Assembly (NCBI GenBank): GCA_949752795.1
Contig: CATKHW010000360.1
Coordinates: 186,001-250,000, forward strand
DNA: 64,000 bases
Source of the DNA: Hyperoodon ampullatus
Lineage: Eukaryota > Chordata > Mammalia > Artiodactyla > Ziphiidae
Direction of reading: 5' to 3'
Notes under the pieces: model-generated
Told to the model about the DNA's origin: nothing
Seen by the model: only the letters and a program-made list of their open reading frames with translations
The model's database searches: none
Shown here: positions 12,999 to 25,158 of the stretch, in pieces
Layout: each line of letters starts with the position of its first letter
Numbering within the stretch: the first letter of the stretch is position 1
Program-made: the position numbers and the translations under genes

Positions 12999-13382
12999 AT
13001 CACTTATGAAGGGAATGTAAACCTGGCTACATATGAACTGAATTAGGAAAGAGAACAGAGTCTCAGATTTAGAAAACACTCTTATGCTTGCTTAAGGGTG
13101 AAGGAGAGGTGGCGAGACACACAAAACCAGAGTTTGATATTAACACAGGTACCGTTCCATAATCCAAATACAGAAGAGACAAGCCCGACTCCTTCCTCAG
13201 TGAATGGGACTCAACACCCCTATTCCCCACAGAGAAATATATCTGACTAGTAAGGATCTTAAAACCTATGTATTGATATGTCTCCATAAGGGAACCAAGT
13301 GTGTCTAGAATGACATAAGCAAGGCATTGAGAATCAGCTCAAACCCACTATAAAAAGGAATTCCAAAACAAAAAAAAAAAAC
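12992..13382 (+). mobile_element. L1 3' end remnant cut by the array junction
   Basis: Starts inside the last codons of the L1 ORF2 remnant (the ataagatatcacttatgaag segment) and continues through a 3' UTR-like stretch to an A-rich tail (caaaacaaaaaaaaaaaac). It is the downstream third of the L1 fragment that is complete in later units; the upstream two-thirds are replaced by minisatellite. Confidence 0.75.
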
Positions 13383-14160
13383 AGTGAAATTCTTACACAA
13401 CACCTTCAGGGGTTCTGATGAAACTTGGAATGACCCTATCTACAGCAACAGCTGGACGTGGCATAAGGCTGTTCACCTGGTACTGAAAGGATTGGTGAGA
13501 TTGGGTGAGAAAATGCAGATGCTTTAAAGCAATAATGCCTGCCACTGATTCCATGGTTCCCAACTCTCCAGGTAGAAGGGAATATCACTACAGTTATAAC
13601 ATGTATGGGAAACCTAGAGAATGGACACCCTCTGATGGTGAAAGGTTTCTAAAACTCTACTAATTTTTTTCTCTCCATGTGCTCCAGCTTGACATTCCAA
13701 CTGCTTTAATATCAATCTCCCAACTTGGAGAGTCAGCCCCTATAACCTCCTGGTTCGCACAGTTGGCACATTGTGCAGAGGATATAAGGGAAGAGGGAGA
13801 ACCAATGAGAGAGTAGCTGTAGGCATTTGGACGGCCACATGTCACTCTAATTTCCCCTCACGAAGAAGAATTAACCAAACTCTCAGCCTGCCCCACCCCC
13901 ATAACTAGTATAGGTCCTGAAGCAAAATTGTGGGTTTGCGGTCAGCTCACAAAAACACAAGTTGAAAAATGGAGCTCAGGGGCACAGCAATTCACTAACT
14001 TGCAGAGTTATACAGGACTACTCTCTTCCAAAAATCTGTTGAGGAAAAGCCATGAGGCGGACTTGAAAATGAGGGAGATTTGCACGAAACAGATTTCCAG
14101 AAGTACATTGGAATCGCCTTTAAACACAGGAAAAGCATCACAACTTCGACAATTATGGAA

Positions 14161-14234
14161 TTGTCCATAAAGGGCGCATGCGTTTTCTCCTGAATATATT
14201 CAGGAGAAAACGCATACACCCATTTTGGCCAACC
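14161..14234. repeat. Asymmetric edge-type palindrome in unit 1
   Basis: The inner ~19 bp of each arm pair perfectly around gaatatattc. The outer parts differ at five arm positions: left gtccataaagggcgcatgcg against right catacacccattttggcc. Unit 2 shares four of these asymmetries. Ends are approximate. Confidence 0.8.
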
Positions 14235-14503
14235 AAGCAACCACACAATGCAAATCTGCACTACAAAGAAGTATCACTTCCCACCAGTCAAAAGGGATAT
14301 CCGTAAAATGTGTAAAAACCAGAAAGGCAAGAGGGGCTCTGGAGAACAGGGAGCCTTGTTATGCTGATGGGTGGGATGCAGATTGCCAACAGCCACTCTG
14401 GAGGAGTGCATTGTGTTCCCTAAAAGAATTAAACAACAGAGCTTCACAACCTAAGGCACTTCCAGTCATGGGAATATACCTTGGGGAAATTGAAAATCAA
14501 TAA
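14225..14503 (+). pseudogene. L1 ORF2 C-terminal remnant, 92 codons open
   Basis: The open frame covers the L1 segment and continues past the point where core units have a stop: residues read ALPVMGIYLGEIENQ here, but ALPV then stop in the core. The MGIY part resembles the conserved LGIYP stretch of L1 ORF2. No reverse transcriptase catalytic motif is present, because only the extreme C-terminal end of ORF2 survives. The first methionine is not a real start; the real L1 start would lie far upstream. Not a functional gene. Confidence 0.7.
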
Positions 14504-15121
14504 GACACAGCCAACCCAAAATATAGGGCAGCACTGCTTACAAGAACCTCGACTTCGGGACACCTTAAATATCCCAGGAAAGACAAAAATAGTAAAGAAA
14601 TTGTGGTACATACGTACGATGGAATATCCCTCAGGCATGAAATCAAGGTCATAAGGCCAGTAGCAGCATAATGAGTGGATTCATGTACGATGATTCTAAC
14701 TGAAATAAGTCACACAGAAAAAGAAACTTATCATAAGATATCACTTATGAAGGTCTTGTAAACATAGCTACACATGAACTGAATTAGGAAAGAGAAGAGT
14801 CTCACATTTAGAAAACACTCTTATGCCTGCTCAAGAGGAAAGGAGAGGTGGGGTGATGCATAAAACCAGAGTTTGATATTAGCACAGGTACGGTTGCATA
14901 ATCCAAATACAAAATAGACAAGACCTACTCTTTCCTCACGGAACGGGGCTCAACACCCCTATTCCCCGCAGAGTAGTATATCTGACTAGTAAGAATCTTA
15001 AAACCTATGTATTGATATGTCTCCATAAGGTAACCAAGTGTGTCTAGAACGACATAAACACGGCATAGAGAATCAGCTCAAACCCACTATAAAAATGAAT
15101 TTCAAAACAAAACAAATAAAC
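14247..15121 (+). mobile_element. L1: L1 3' fragment, edge type (units 1-2)
   Basis: From aatgcaaatctgcactacaa the sequence follows the C-terminal coding part of mammalian L1 ORF2, recognised by memory of the family. Shared words include aatgcaaatc, gtatcact, gggatgnaaattg, ggaatat followed by ctca, and agtgaaataagtcacac. The 3' UTR and A-rich tail end near 15,121. This copy keeps a longer open frame than core copies and may be nearer the founding L1 insert. Confidence 0.8.
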
Positions 15122-16469
15122 AGTGAAATTCTTACACAATATCTTCAGGGGTTCTGATGAAACTTAGAATGACCCTATCTACAACGACAGCTGGATGTGG
15201 CATAAGGCTGGTCACTTGGGACTGAGAGGATTGGTGAGATTGGGTGAGAAAATGCAGACCGTTTAAAGCAATAATACCTGGCACCCATTCCATGGGTCCC
15301 AACTCTCCAGGTAGAAGGGAATATCACTACAGTTATAACATGTATGGGCAACCTAGAGAATGGACACCATCTGATGGTGAAAGGTTTCTAAAACTCTACT
15401 AATTATTTTCTCTCCTTGTGCACCAGTTTGACATTCCAACTCCTTTAGTATCAATCTCCCAAATTGGAGAGTCAGCACCTATAACCTCCTGGTTCGCACA
15501 GTTGGCACGTTGTGCAGAGGATATAAGGGAAGAGGGAGAAACAATTAGAGAGTAGCTGTAGGCATTTGGATGGCCACATGTCACTCTAAATTCCCGTCAC
15601 GAAGAAGAATTAACAAACTCTGAGCCAGCCCCCCCAATGGAACCAGTATAGGTCCTGAAGCAAAATTGTGGATTGGCAGTCAGCTCACAAAAACGCGAGT
15701 TGAAAAATGGAGCTCAGGGGCACAGCAATTCACTAACTTGCAGAGTTATAAAGGACTACTCTCTTCCAAAAATCTGTTGAGAGAAAGCCAAGAGGGGGAG
15801 TTGAAAATGAGGCAGAAGTGCACGAAACAGATTTCCAGAAGTACATTGGAATCGCCTTTAAACACAGGAAAAGCATCACAACTTCAACAATTATGGAATT
15901 GTCCATAAAGGGCGCATGCGATTTCTCCTGAATATATTCAGGAGAAAACGCATATGCCCATTTTGGCCAACCAAGCAACCGCACAATGCAAATCTGCACT
16001 ACAAAGAAGTATCACTTCCAACCGGTCAAAAGGGACATCCGTAAAATGTGTAAAAACAAGAAAGGCAAGACAGGATCTGGAGAACAGGGAGCCTTCTTAT
16101 GCGGATGGGTGGGATGTAAATTGCCAAAAGCCACTCTGGAGGAGTGCATTGTGTTCCCAAAAAGAAGTAAACAACAGTGCTTCACAACCTAAGGCACTTC
16201 CAGTCACGGGAATATACCTTGGGAAAATTGAAAATCAATAAGACACAGCCACCCCAAAATTTATGGCAGCACTGCTTACAAGAACCTCGACTTCGGGACA
16301 CCTTATAAATCCCAGGAAAGACAAAAATGGTAAAGAAATTGTGGTACTTACGTATGATGGAATATCCCTCAGCCATGAAGTCAATGTCATAAGGCCAGTA
16401 GCAGCATAATGACGGGATTCATGTACGATGATTCTAACTGAAAAAATCACACAGAAAAAGAAACTTATC
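14733..16469 (+). repeat. Satellite unit 2 (edge type)
   Basis: Length 1,737 bp. It resembles unit 1 more than any inner unit, sharing gtccataaagggcgcatgcg on the left palindrome arm, cccattttggcc on the right arm, and aagtacattggaatcgcc. It has the premature end of the L1 frame in a different place from the inner units. Confidence 0.9.
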
Positions 16470-18204
16470 ATAAGATATCACTTATGAAGGGTATATAAAC
16501 ATGGCTACACATGGAAGGAATTAGGAAAGGGAACAGTGTCTCATATTTAGAAACACTCTTATGCATGCTTAAGGGGAAAGCAGAGGTGGGGTGATTAATA
16601 AAACCAGAGTTTGATATTAGCACAGGTACGGTCCCATAATCCAAATACAGAATAGACAAGAACTACTACTTCCTCAGTGAACGGGATTCAAAACCCCATA
16701 TTTCCCGCAGAGGAATATATCTTACTAGTAAGAATCTTAAAACCTATGTATTGATATGTCTCTGTAAGGGAATCAAGTGTGACTAGACTGGCATAAACAT
16801 GGCAGCGAGAATCAGCTCAAACCCACTATAAAAAGGAAATTCAAAAACAAAACAAAAAACAGGGAAATTCTTTACAATTCTTTCAGGGTCTCTGATGAAA
16901 CCTGGAATGACCCTATCTACAACGACAACTGGATGTGGCATAAGGCTGGACACTTGGGACTGAGAGGGTTGGTGAGAGTGGGTGAGCAAATGCAGACCCT
17001 TTAAAACAATAATATGTGGCACCCATTCCATGGGTCTCAACTCTCCAGGTTGAAGGAACTATTACTACAGCTATAACATGTACGGAAAACCTAGAGAACG
17101 GACACACTATGAATACGAAGGTTTCTAAAACTCAAAGAATAGTCCCTCTCCTGGTGCTCCGGTTTGACTTTCCAACTGCTTTATTATCAGTCTCCCAACT
17201 TGAGGAGACAGCTACTTTAACCTGCTGGTTTGCACAGGTTGCCAATTTGGCAGAGGATGAAAGGGAAGAGGGAGAACCAATGAGAGAGTAGCTGTTAGGT
17301 ATTTGGACGGGCACAGGTCACTCTAATTTCCCGGTAGGAAGAAGAATTAACAAAAGTCTCAGCCACCCATCGGGAACCAGTATAGGTCCTGAACCAAAAT
17401 TTTGGACTTGCGTTCAGCTCACAAAAAACGAGTTGAAATATGGAGCTCAGGGGCACAGCAATTCAAATAGTGGCAGAGTAATAAAGGACAACTACCGTCC
17501 AAAAATCTGTTGAGGGAAGGAAACGAGGCGGATTTGAAAGGCAGGCAGAGTAGCAGGAAACAGATTTCAAGAGGTACGTTGGAATCGCCTTTAAAGCACA
17601 GGAACAGGGGCACAACTTCGACAATAATGCACTTGGCCAAAAAGGGCGTATGCGTTTTCACCTGAATATATTCAGGAGAAAACGCATACGCCCTTTTTGG
17701 GCAAGCAAGCAAGCGGGCAATGCAAATCTGCACTACAAAGAAGTATCACTTCCCACCGGTCAAAAGGGACATCCACAAAATGTGTAAAAACCAGAAAGGC
17801 ATGACAGGCCCTGCAGAACAGGGAGCCTTGTTATGCTGATGGGCGGGATGTAACTTGCCAACTGCCTCTCTGGAGGAGTGCATTGTGTTCCTTAAAACAA
17901 GTAAACAACAGAGCTACAGAGCCAAGGGCACTTCCAGTCTGGGAATATACCTTGGGAAAACTGAAAATCAATAAGACAGAGCCACCCCAAAATTTAGGGC
18001 TGCACTGCTTACAAGGACCTCAACTTGGGTACACCTTAAATATCCCAGGAAATATAAAAATGGTTCAAAAAATTGTGGTACTTACGTACGATGGAATATC
18101 CCTCAGCCATGAAATCAATGTCATAAGACCAGTAGCAGCAAAATGGGTGGATTCAGGTACGATGATTCTAAGTGAAATAAGTCACACAGAAAAAGAAACT
18201 TATC
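16470..18204 (+). repeat. Satellite unit 3 (edge-to-core transition)
   Basis: The first ~200 bp is edge type (gatattagcacaggtacggt, ataatccaaatac). From about 16,680 it switches to core-type sequence (ccccatatttcccgcagagg), and its palindrome (17,632-17,705) is close to the core form. Length is 1,735 bp. One base missing in cagtctgggaatatacc joins two L1 frames that are separate elsewhere. Confidence 0.9.
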
Positions 18205-18597
18205 ATAAGATATCACTTATGAAGATCCTGTAAACATGGCTACACTTGAACTGAGTTAGGAAAGAGAACAGTGTCTCACATTTAGAAAACACTCTTATGC
18301 CTGCTTAAGGGGGAAGGAGAGGTGGGGTGATGCATAAAACCAGAGTTTGATATAAGCACAGGTACCGTTCCAAAAACCAACTATGGAATAGACAAGACCT
18401 ACACCTTCCTCAGTGAAAGGGACTAAAAACCCCATATTTCCCGCAGAGGAATATATCTTACTAGTAAGAATCTTAAAACCTATGTATTGATATGTCTCCG
18501 TAAGGGAATCAAGGGTGTCTAGAATGGCATAAACATGGCAGCGAGAATCAGCTCAAACCCACTATAAAAAGGAATTTCAAAAACAAAACAAAAAAAC
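17719..18597 (+). mobile_element. L1: L1 3' fragment, units 3-4
   Basis: Same layout as in other units: ORF2 C-terminal remnant, stop after LMKIL, 3' UTR-like sequence and a tail of aaaaacaaaacaaaaaaac. A one-base deletion near 17,940 restores a continuous frame across the position where core units are frameshifted. Confidence 0.8.
17883..18233 (+). pseudogene. L1 ORF2 C-terminal remnant, 116 codons in one frame
   Basis: In this unit cagtctgggaatatacc lacks the a of the core cagtctagggaatatacc. This removes the core stop and joins the upstream remnant frame to the downstream one, giving 116 open codons ending with the stop after LMKIL. The C-terminal part resembles L1 ORF2 ends: DGISLSHEIN, AAKWVDSGTMILSEISH and EKETYHKISL against the family pattern of YYSAIK..., ATWMDLE...ILSEVS and K.KYHMISL. 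It has no promoter, no catalytic domain and is one unit among 29, so I treat it as a chance re-fusion in a fossil. Confidence 0.7.
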
Positions 18598-19942
18598 TGG
18601 GAAATTCTTTACAATTCCTTCAGGGTCTCTGATGAAACCTGGAATGACCCTATCTACAACGACAGCTGGATGTGGCATAAGGCTGGACACTTGGGACTGA
18701 GACGATTGGTGAGATTGGGTGAGCAAATGCAGACCCTTTAAAGCAATAATGCATGGCACCCATTCCATGGGTCCCAACTCTCCAGGTTGAAGGGAATATT
18801 ACTACAGTTATAACATGTACGGGAAACCTAGAGAACGGACACACTGTGAATATGAAAGGTTTCTAAAACTCAACAAATAGTCCCTCTCCTGGTGCTCCGG
18901 TTTGACTTTCCATCTGCTTTACTATCAATCTGCCAACTTGGAGAGACAGCCCCTTTAACCTTCTGGTTCGCACAGGTTTCCAATTTGGCAGAGGATGAAA
19001 GGGAAGAGGGAGAACCAATGAGAGAGTAGCTGTTAGGCATTTGGACGGGCACATATCACTCTAACTTCCCGGCAGGAAGAAGAATTAACCAAAGTCTCAG
19101 CCCCCCACTGGGAACCAAAATAGTTCCTGAACCGAAATTTTGGACTTGCGGTCAGCTCACCAAAAACGAGTTGAAAAATGGAGCTCAGGGGCACAGCAAT
19201 TCACAAACTGGCCGAGTAATAAAGGACAACTATCGTCCAAAAATCTGTTGAGGGAAGGCAAAGAGGCGGACTTGAAAGCGAGGCAGAATAGCAGGAAACA
19301 GATTTAAAGAGGTACGTTGGAATCGCCTTTAAAGCACAGGAAGAGGGGCATGACTTCGACAATGATGCACTTGCCCAAAAAGGGTGTATGCGTCTTCTCC
19401 TGAATATATTCAGGAGAAAACGCATACGCCCTTTTTGGCCAAGCAAGCAAGCGGGTAATGCAAATCTGCACTACAAAGAAGAATCACTTCCCACCGGTCA
19501 AAAGGGACATCCACAAAATATGTAAAAACCAGAAAGGCAAGACAGGCCCTGGAGGACAGGGAGCCTTGTTATGCTGATGGGCGGGATGTAAATTGCCAAC
19601 TGCCTCTCTGGGGGAGTGCATTGTGTTCCTTAAAACAAGTAAAGAACAGAGCTACAGAGCCAAGGGCACTTCCAGTCTAGGGAATATACCTTGGGAAAAC
19701 TGAAAATCAATAGACAGAGCCACCCCAAAATTTAGGGCTGCACTGCTTACAAGGATCTCAACTTGGGTACACCTTAAATATCCCAGGAAATATAAAAATG
19801 GTTCAAAAAATTGTGGTACTTCCGTACGATGGAATATCCCTCAGCCATGAAATCAATGTCATAAGACCAGTAGCAGCAAAATGGGTGGATTCAGGTACGA
19901 TGATTCTAAGTGAAATAAGTCACACAAAAAAAGAAACTTATC
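18205..19942 (+). repeat. Satellite unit 4 (core, subfamily A)
   Basis: Length 1,738 bp. Carries the A state aataatgcatggcaccc near 18,745. The palindrome (19,370-19,443) has mismatches in gcccaaaaagggtgt and gtcttctcc. Private change: atcaatagacagagcc lacks one a. Confidence 0.9.
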
Positions 19943-21680
19943 ATAAAATATTACTTATGAAGATCCTGTATACATGGCTACAATTGAACTGATTTGGGAA
20001 AGAGAGCAGTGTCTCACATTTAGAAAACACTCTTATGCCTGCTTAAGGGGGAAGGAGAGGTGGGGTGATGCATAAAACCAGAGTTTGATATAAGCACAGG
20101 TACCGTTCCAAAAACCACCTATGGAATAGACAAGACCTACACTTTCCTCAGTGAAAGGGACTCAAAACCCCATATTTCCCACAGAGGAATATATCTGACT
20201 AGTAAGAATCTTAAAACCTATGTATTGATATGTCTCCATAAGGGAATCAAGTGTGTCTAGACTGGCATAAACATGGCAGCGAGAATCAGCTCAAACACAC
20301 TCTAAAAAGGAATTTGAAAAACAAAACGAAAAAACTGGGAAATTCTTTACAATTCCTTCAGGGTCTCTGATGAAAGCTGGAATGACCCTATCTACAATGA
20401 CAGCTAGATGTGGCATAAGGCTGGACACTTGGGACTGAGAGGATTGGTGAGATTTGTTGATCAAATGCAGACCCTTTAAAGCACAAATGCCTGGCACCCA
20501 TTCCATGGGTCCCAACTCCCCAGGTTGAAGGGAATATTACTACAGTTATAACATGTACGGGAAACCTAGAGAATGGACACACTGTGAATACAATAGGTTT
20601 CTAAATCTCAACGAATAGTCCCTCTCCTGGTGCTCCGGTTTGACTTTCCATCTGCTTTACTATCAACCTCCCAACTTGGAGAGACAGCCCCTTTAACCTC
20701 CTGGTTCGCAAAGGTTGCCAATTTGGCAGAGGATGTAAGGCAAGAGGGAGAACCAATGAGAGAGTAGCTGTTAGGCATTTGAACGGGCACATATCACTGT
20801 AATTTCCCGGCAGGAAGAAGAATTAACCAAAGTCTCAGCCCCCCACCGGGAACCAGCATAGGTCCTGAACCAAAATTTCGGACTTGCGGTCACCTCACCA
20901 AAAACGAGTTGAAAAATGGAGCTCAGGGGCACAGCAATTCACAAACTGGCCGAGTAATAAAGGACAACTCTCGTCCAAAAATCTGTTGAGGGAAGGCAAC
21001 GAGGCGGACATGAAAGCGAGGCAGAATAGCAGGAAACAGATTTCAAGAGGTACGTTGGAATCGCCTTTAAAGCTCAGGAAGATGGGCAAAACTTCGACAA
21101 TGATGCACTTGGCCAAAAAGGGCGTATGCGTTTTCTCCTGAATATATTCAAGAGAAAACGCATACACCCTTTTTGGCCAAGCAAGCAAGCGGGCAATGCA
21201 AATCTGCACTACAAAGAAGTATCACTTCCCACCGGTCAAAAGGGACATCCACAAAATATGTAAAAACCAGAAAGGCAAGACAGGCCCCGGAGAACAGGGA
21301 GCCTTGTTATGCTGATGGGCGGGATGTAAATTGCCAACTGCCTCTCTGGAGGAGTACATTGTGTTCCCTAAAACAAGTAAAGAACAGAGCTACAGAGCCA
21401 AGGGCACTTCCAGTCTAGGGAATATACCTTGGGAAAACTGAAAATCAATAAGACAGAGCCACCCCAAAATTTAGGGCTGCACTGCTTACAAGGACCTCAA
21501 CTGGGGTACACCTTAAATATCACAGGAAATATAAAAATGGTTAAAAAATTGTGGTACTTACGTACGATGGAATATCCCTCAGCCATGAAATCAATGTCAT
21601 AAGACCAGTAGCAGCAAAATGGGTGGATTCAGGTACGATGATTCTAAGTGAAATAAGTCACAGAGAAAAAGAAACTTATC
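19943..21680 (+). repeat. Satellite unit 5 (core, subfamily B)
   Basis: Starts with a variant landmark (ataaaatattacttatg). Carries the B state cacaaatgcctggcaccc near 20,480, isolated among A units. Palindrome 21,108-21,181 has two mismatches on the right arm (caagag, acaccc). Confidence 0.9.
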
Positions 21681-23419
21681 ATAAGATATCACTTATGAAG
21701 ATCCTGTACACATGGCTACACTTGAACTGAGTTAGGAAAGAGAACAGTGTCTCACATTTAGAAAACACTCTTATGCCTGCTTAAGGGGGAAGGAGAGGTG
21801 GGGTGATGCATAAAACCAGAGTTTGATATAAGCACAGGTACCGTTCCAAAAACCAACTATGGAATAGACAAGACCTACACCTTCCTCAGTGAAAGGGACT
21901 CAAAACCCCATATTTCCCGCAGAGGAATATATCTGACTAGTAAGAATCTTAAAACCTATGTATTGATATGTCTCCATAAGGGAATCAAGTGTGTCTAGAC
22001 TGGCATAAACATGGCAGCGAGAATCAGCTCAAACCCACTATAAAAAGGAATTTCAAAAACAAAACAAAAAAACTGGGAAATTCTTTACAATTCCTTCAGG
22101 GTCTCTGATGAAACCTGGAATGACCCTATCTACAATGACAGCTGGATGTGGCATAAAGCTGGACACTTGGGACTGAGACGATTGGTGAGATTGGGTGAGC
22201 AAATGCAGACCCTTTAAAGCAATAATGCATGGCACCCATTCCATGGGTCCCAACTCTCAAGGTTGAAGGGAATATTACTACAGCTATAACATGTACGGGA
22301 AACCTAGAGAACGGACACATTGTGAATACGAAAGGTTTCTAAAATTCAACGAATAGTCCCTCTCCTGGTGCTCCGGTTTCACTTTCCACCTGCTTTACTA
22401 TCAACCTCCCAACTTGGAGAGACAGCCCCTTTAACCTCCTGGTTCGCACAGGTTGCCAATTTGGCAGAGGATGAAAGGGAAGAGGGAGAACCAATGAGAG
22501 AGTAGCTGTTAGGCATTTGGACGGGCACATATCACTGTAATTTCCTGGCAGCAAGAAGAAAAAACCAAAGTCTCAGCCACCCACTGGGAACCAGTATAGG
22601 TCCTGAACAAAAATTTTGGACTTGCGGTCAGCTCACCAAAAACGAGTTGAAAAATGGAGCTCAGGGGCACAGCAATTCACAAACTGGCCGAGTAATAAAG
22701 GACAACTATCGTCCAAAAATCTGTTGAGGGAAGGCAACGAGGCGGACTTGAAAGCGAGGCAGAATAGCAGGAAAGAGATTTCAAGAGGTACATTGGAATC
22801 ATATTTAAAGCACAGGAAGAGGGGCACAACTTCGACAATGATGCACTTGGCCAAAAAGGGCGTATGCGTTTTCTCCTGAATATATTCATGAGAAAACACA
22901 TACGCCCTTTTTGGCCAAGCAAGCAAGCGGGCAATGCAAATCTGCACTGCAAAGAAGTATCACTTCCCACCTGTCAAAAGGGACATCCACAAAATGTGTA
23001 AAAACCAGAAAGGCAAGACAGGCCCTGGAGAACAGGGAGCCTTGTTATGCTGATGGGCGGGATGTAAATTGCCAACTGCCCCTCTGGAGGAATGCATTGT
23101 GTTCCCTAAAACATGTAAAGAACAGAGCTACAGAGCCAAGGGCACTTCCAGTCTAGGGAATATACCTTGGGAAAACTGAAAATCAATAAGACAGGGCCAC
23201 CCCAAAATTTAGGGCTGCACTGCTTACAAGGACCTCAACTTGGGTACACCTTAAATAACCCAGGAAATATAAAAATGGTTCAAAAAATTGTGGTACTTAC
23301 ATACGATGGAATATCCCTCAGCCATGAAATCAATGACATAAGACCAGTAGCAGCAAAATGGGTGGATTCAGGTACGATGATTCTAAGTGAAATAAGTCAC
23401 ACAGAAAAAGAAATTTATC
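21681..23419 (+). repeat. Satellite unit 6 (core, subfamily A)
   Basis: Length 1,739 bp. The palindrome (22,846-22,919) carries ttcatgagaaaacacatac on the right arm, a combination seen again in unit 17. The L1-proximal part has aatcatatttaaagc where other units have aatcgcctttaaagc. Confidence 0.9.
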
Positions 23420-25158
23420 ATAAGATATCACTTATGAAGATCCTGTAAACATGGCTACACTTGAACTGAGTTAGGAAAGAGAACAGTGTCTCACATTTAG
23501 AAAACACTCTTATGCCTGGTTAAGCGGGAAAGAGAGGTGGGGTGATGCATAAAACCAGAGTTTGATATAAGCACAGGTACCGTTCCAAAAACCAACTATG
23601 GAATAGACAAGACCTGCACCTTCCTCAGTGAAAGCGACTCAAAACCCCATATTTCCCGCAGAGGAATATATCTGACTAGTAAGAATCTTAAAACCTATGT
23701 ATTGATATGTCTCCGTAAGGGAATCAAGTGTGTCTAGACTGGCATAAACATGGCAGCGAGAATCAGCTCAAACACACGATAAAAAGGAATTTCAAAAACA
23801 AAACAAAAAAACTGGGAAATTCTTTACAATTCCTTCAGAGTCTCTGATGAAACCTGGAATGACCCTATGTACAACGACAGATGGATGTGGCATAAGGCTG
23901 GACACTTGGGACTGAGAGGACTGGTGACATTGGGTGAGCAAATGCAGACCCTTTAAAGCAATAATGCATGGCACACATTCCATGGGTCCCAACTCTCCAG
24001 GTTGAAGGGAATATTAATACAGCTATAACATGTACGGGAAACCTAGAGAACGGACACATTGTGAATACGAAAGGTTTCTAAAACTCAACGAATAGTCCCT
24101 CTCCTGGTGCTCCGGGTTGACTTTCCATCTGCTTTACTATCAACCTCCTAACTTGGAGAGACAGCCCCTTTAACCTCCTGGTTAGCACAGGTTGCCAATT
24201 TGGCAGAGGATGAAAGGGAAGAGGGAGAACCAATGAGAGATTAGCTGTTAGGCATTTGGACGGGCACATATCACTGTAATTTCCCGGCAGGAAGAAGAAT
24301 TAACCAAAGTCTCAGCCATCCACTGGGAACCAGTATAGGTCCTGAACCAAAATTTTGGACTTGCGGTCAGCTCACCAAAAACGAGTGGAAAAATGGAGCT
24401 CAGGGGCACAGCAATTCACAAACTGGCCGAGTAATAAAGGACAACTATCGTCCAAAAATCTGTTGAGGGAAGGCAACGAGGCGGACTTGAAAGCGAGGCA
24501 GAATAGCAGGAAACAGATTTCAAGAGGTACATTGGAATCGCTTTTAAAGCACAGGAAGAGGGGCACAACTTCGACAATGATGCACTTGGCCAAAAAGGGC
24601 GTATGCGTTTTCTCCTGAATATATTCAGGAGAAAACACATACGCCCTTTTTGGCCAAGCAAGCAAGCGGGCAATGCAAATCTGCACTACAAAGAAGTATC
24701 ACTTCCCACCGGTCAAAAGGGACATCCACAAAATGTGTAAAAACCAGAAAGGCAAGACAGGCCCTGGAGAACAGGGAGCCTTGTTATGCTGATGGGCAGG
24801 ATGTAAATTGCCAACTGCCTCTCTGGAGGAGTGCATTGTGTTCCCTAAAACAAGTAAACAACAGAGCTACAGAGCCAAGGGCACTTCCAGTCTAGGGAAT
24901 ATACCTTCGGAAAACTGAAAATCAATAAGACAGAGCCACCCCAAAATTTAGGGCTGCACTGCTTACAAGGACCTCAACTTGGGTACACCTTAAATATCCC
25001 AGGAAATATAAAAATGGTTCAAAAAATGGTGGTACTTACGTACGATGGAATATCCCTCAGCCATGAAATCAATGACATAAGACCAGTAGCAGCAAAATGG
25101 GTGGATTCAGGTACGATGATTCTAAGTGAAATAAGGTACACAGAAAAAGAAACTTATC
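23420..25158 (+). repeat. Satellite unit 7 (core, subfamily A)
   Basis: Length 1,739 bp. Palindrome 24,585-24,658 has one mismatch, aaaacacatacg for aaaacgcatacg. Private changes include ctggtgacattggg and acacacgataaaaagg. Confidence 0.9.

Larger units (their letters stand above)
12992..14732 (+). repeat. Satellite unit 1 (edge type)
   Basis: First unit after the junction, 1,741 bp and clearly diverged from inner units. It has cacccctattcccc instead of the inner ccccatatttcccg, an asymmetric palindrome region at about 14,161-14,230, and an L1 frame that stays open longer than in inner units. It shares many of these states with unit 2. Confidence 0.9.

Noticed and set aside
14161..14234. Rho-independent terminator or bacterial hairpin at the palindrome
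   Set aside because: The context is a mammalian L1-derived satellite, there is no upstream gene, and the symmetric structure has no oriented U-tract.
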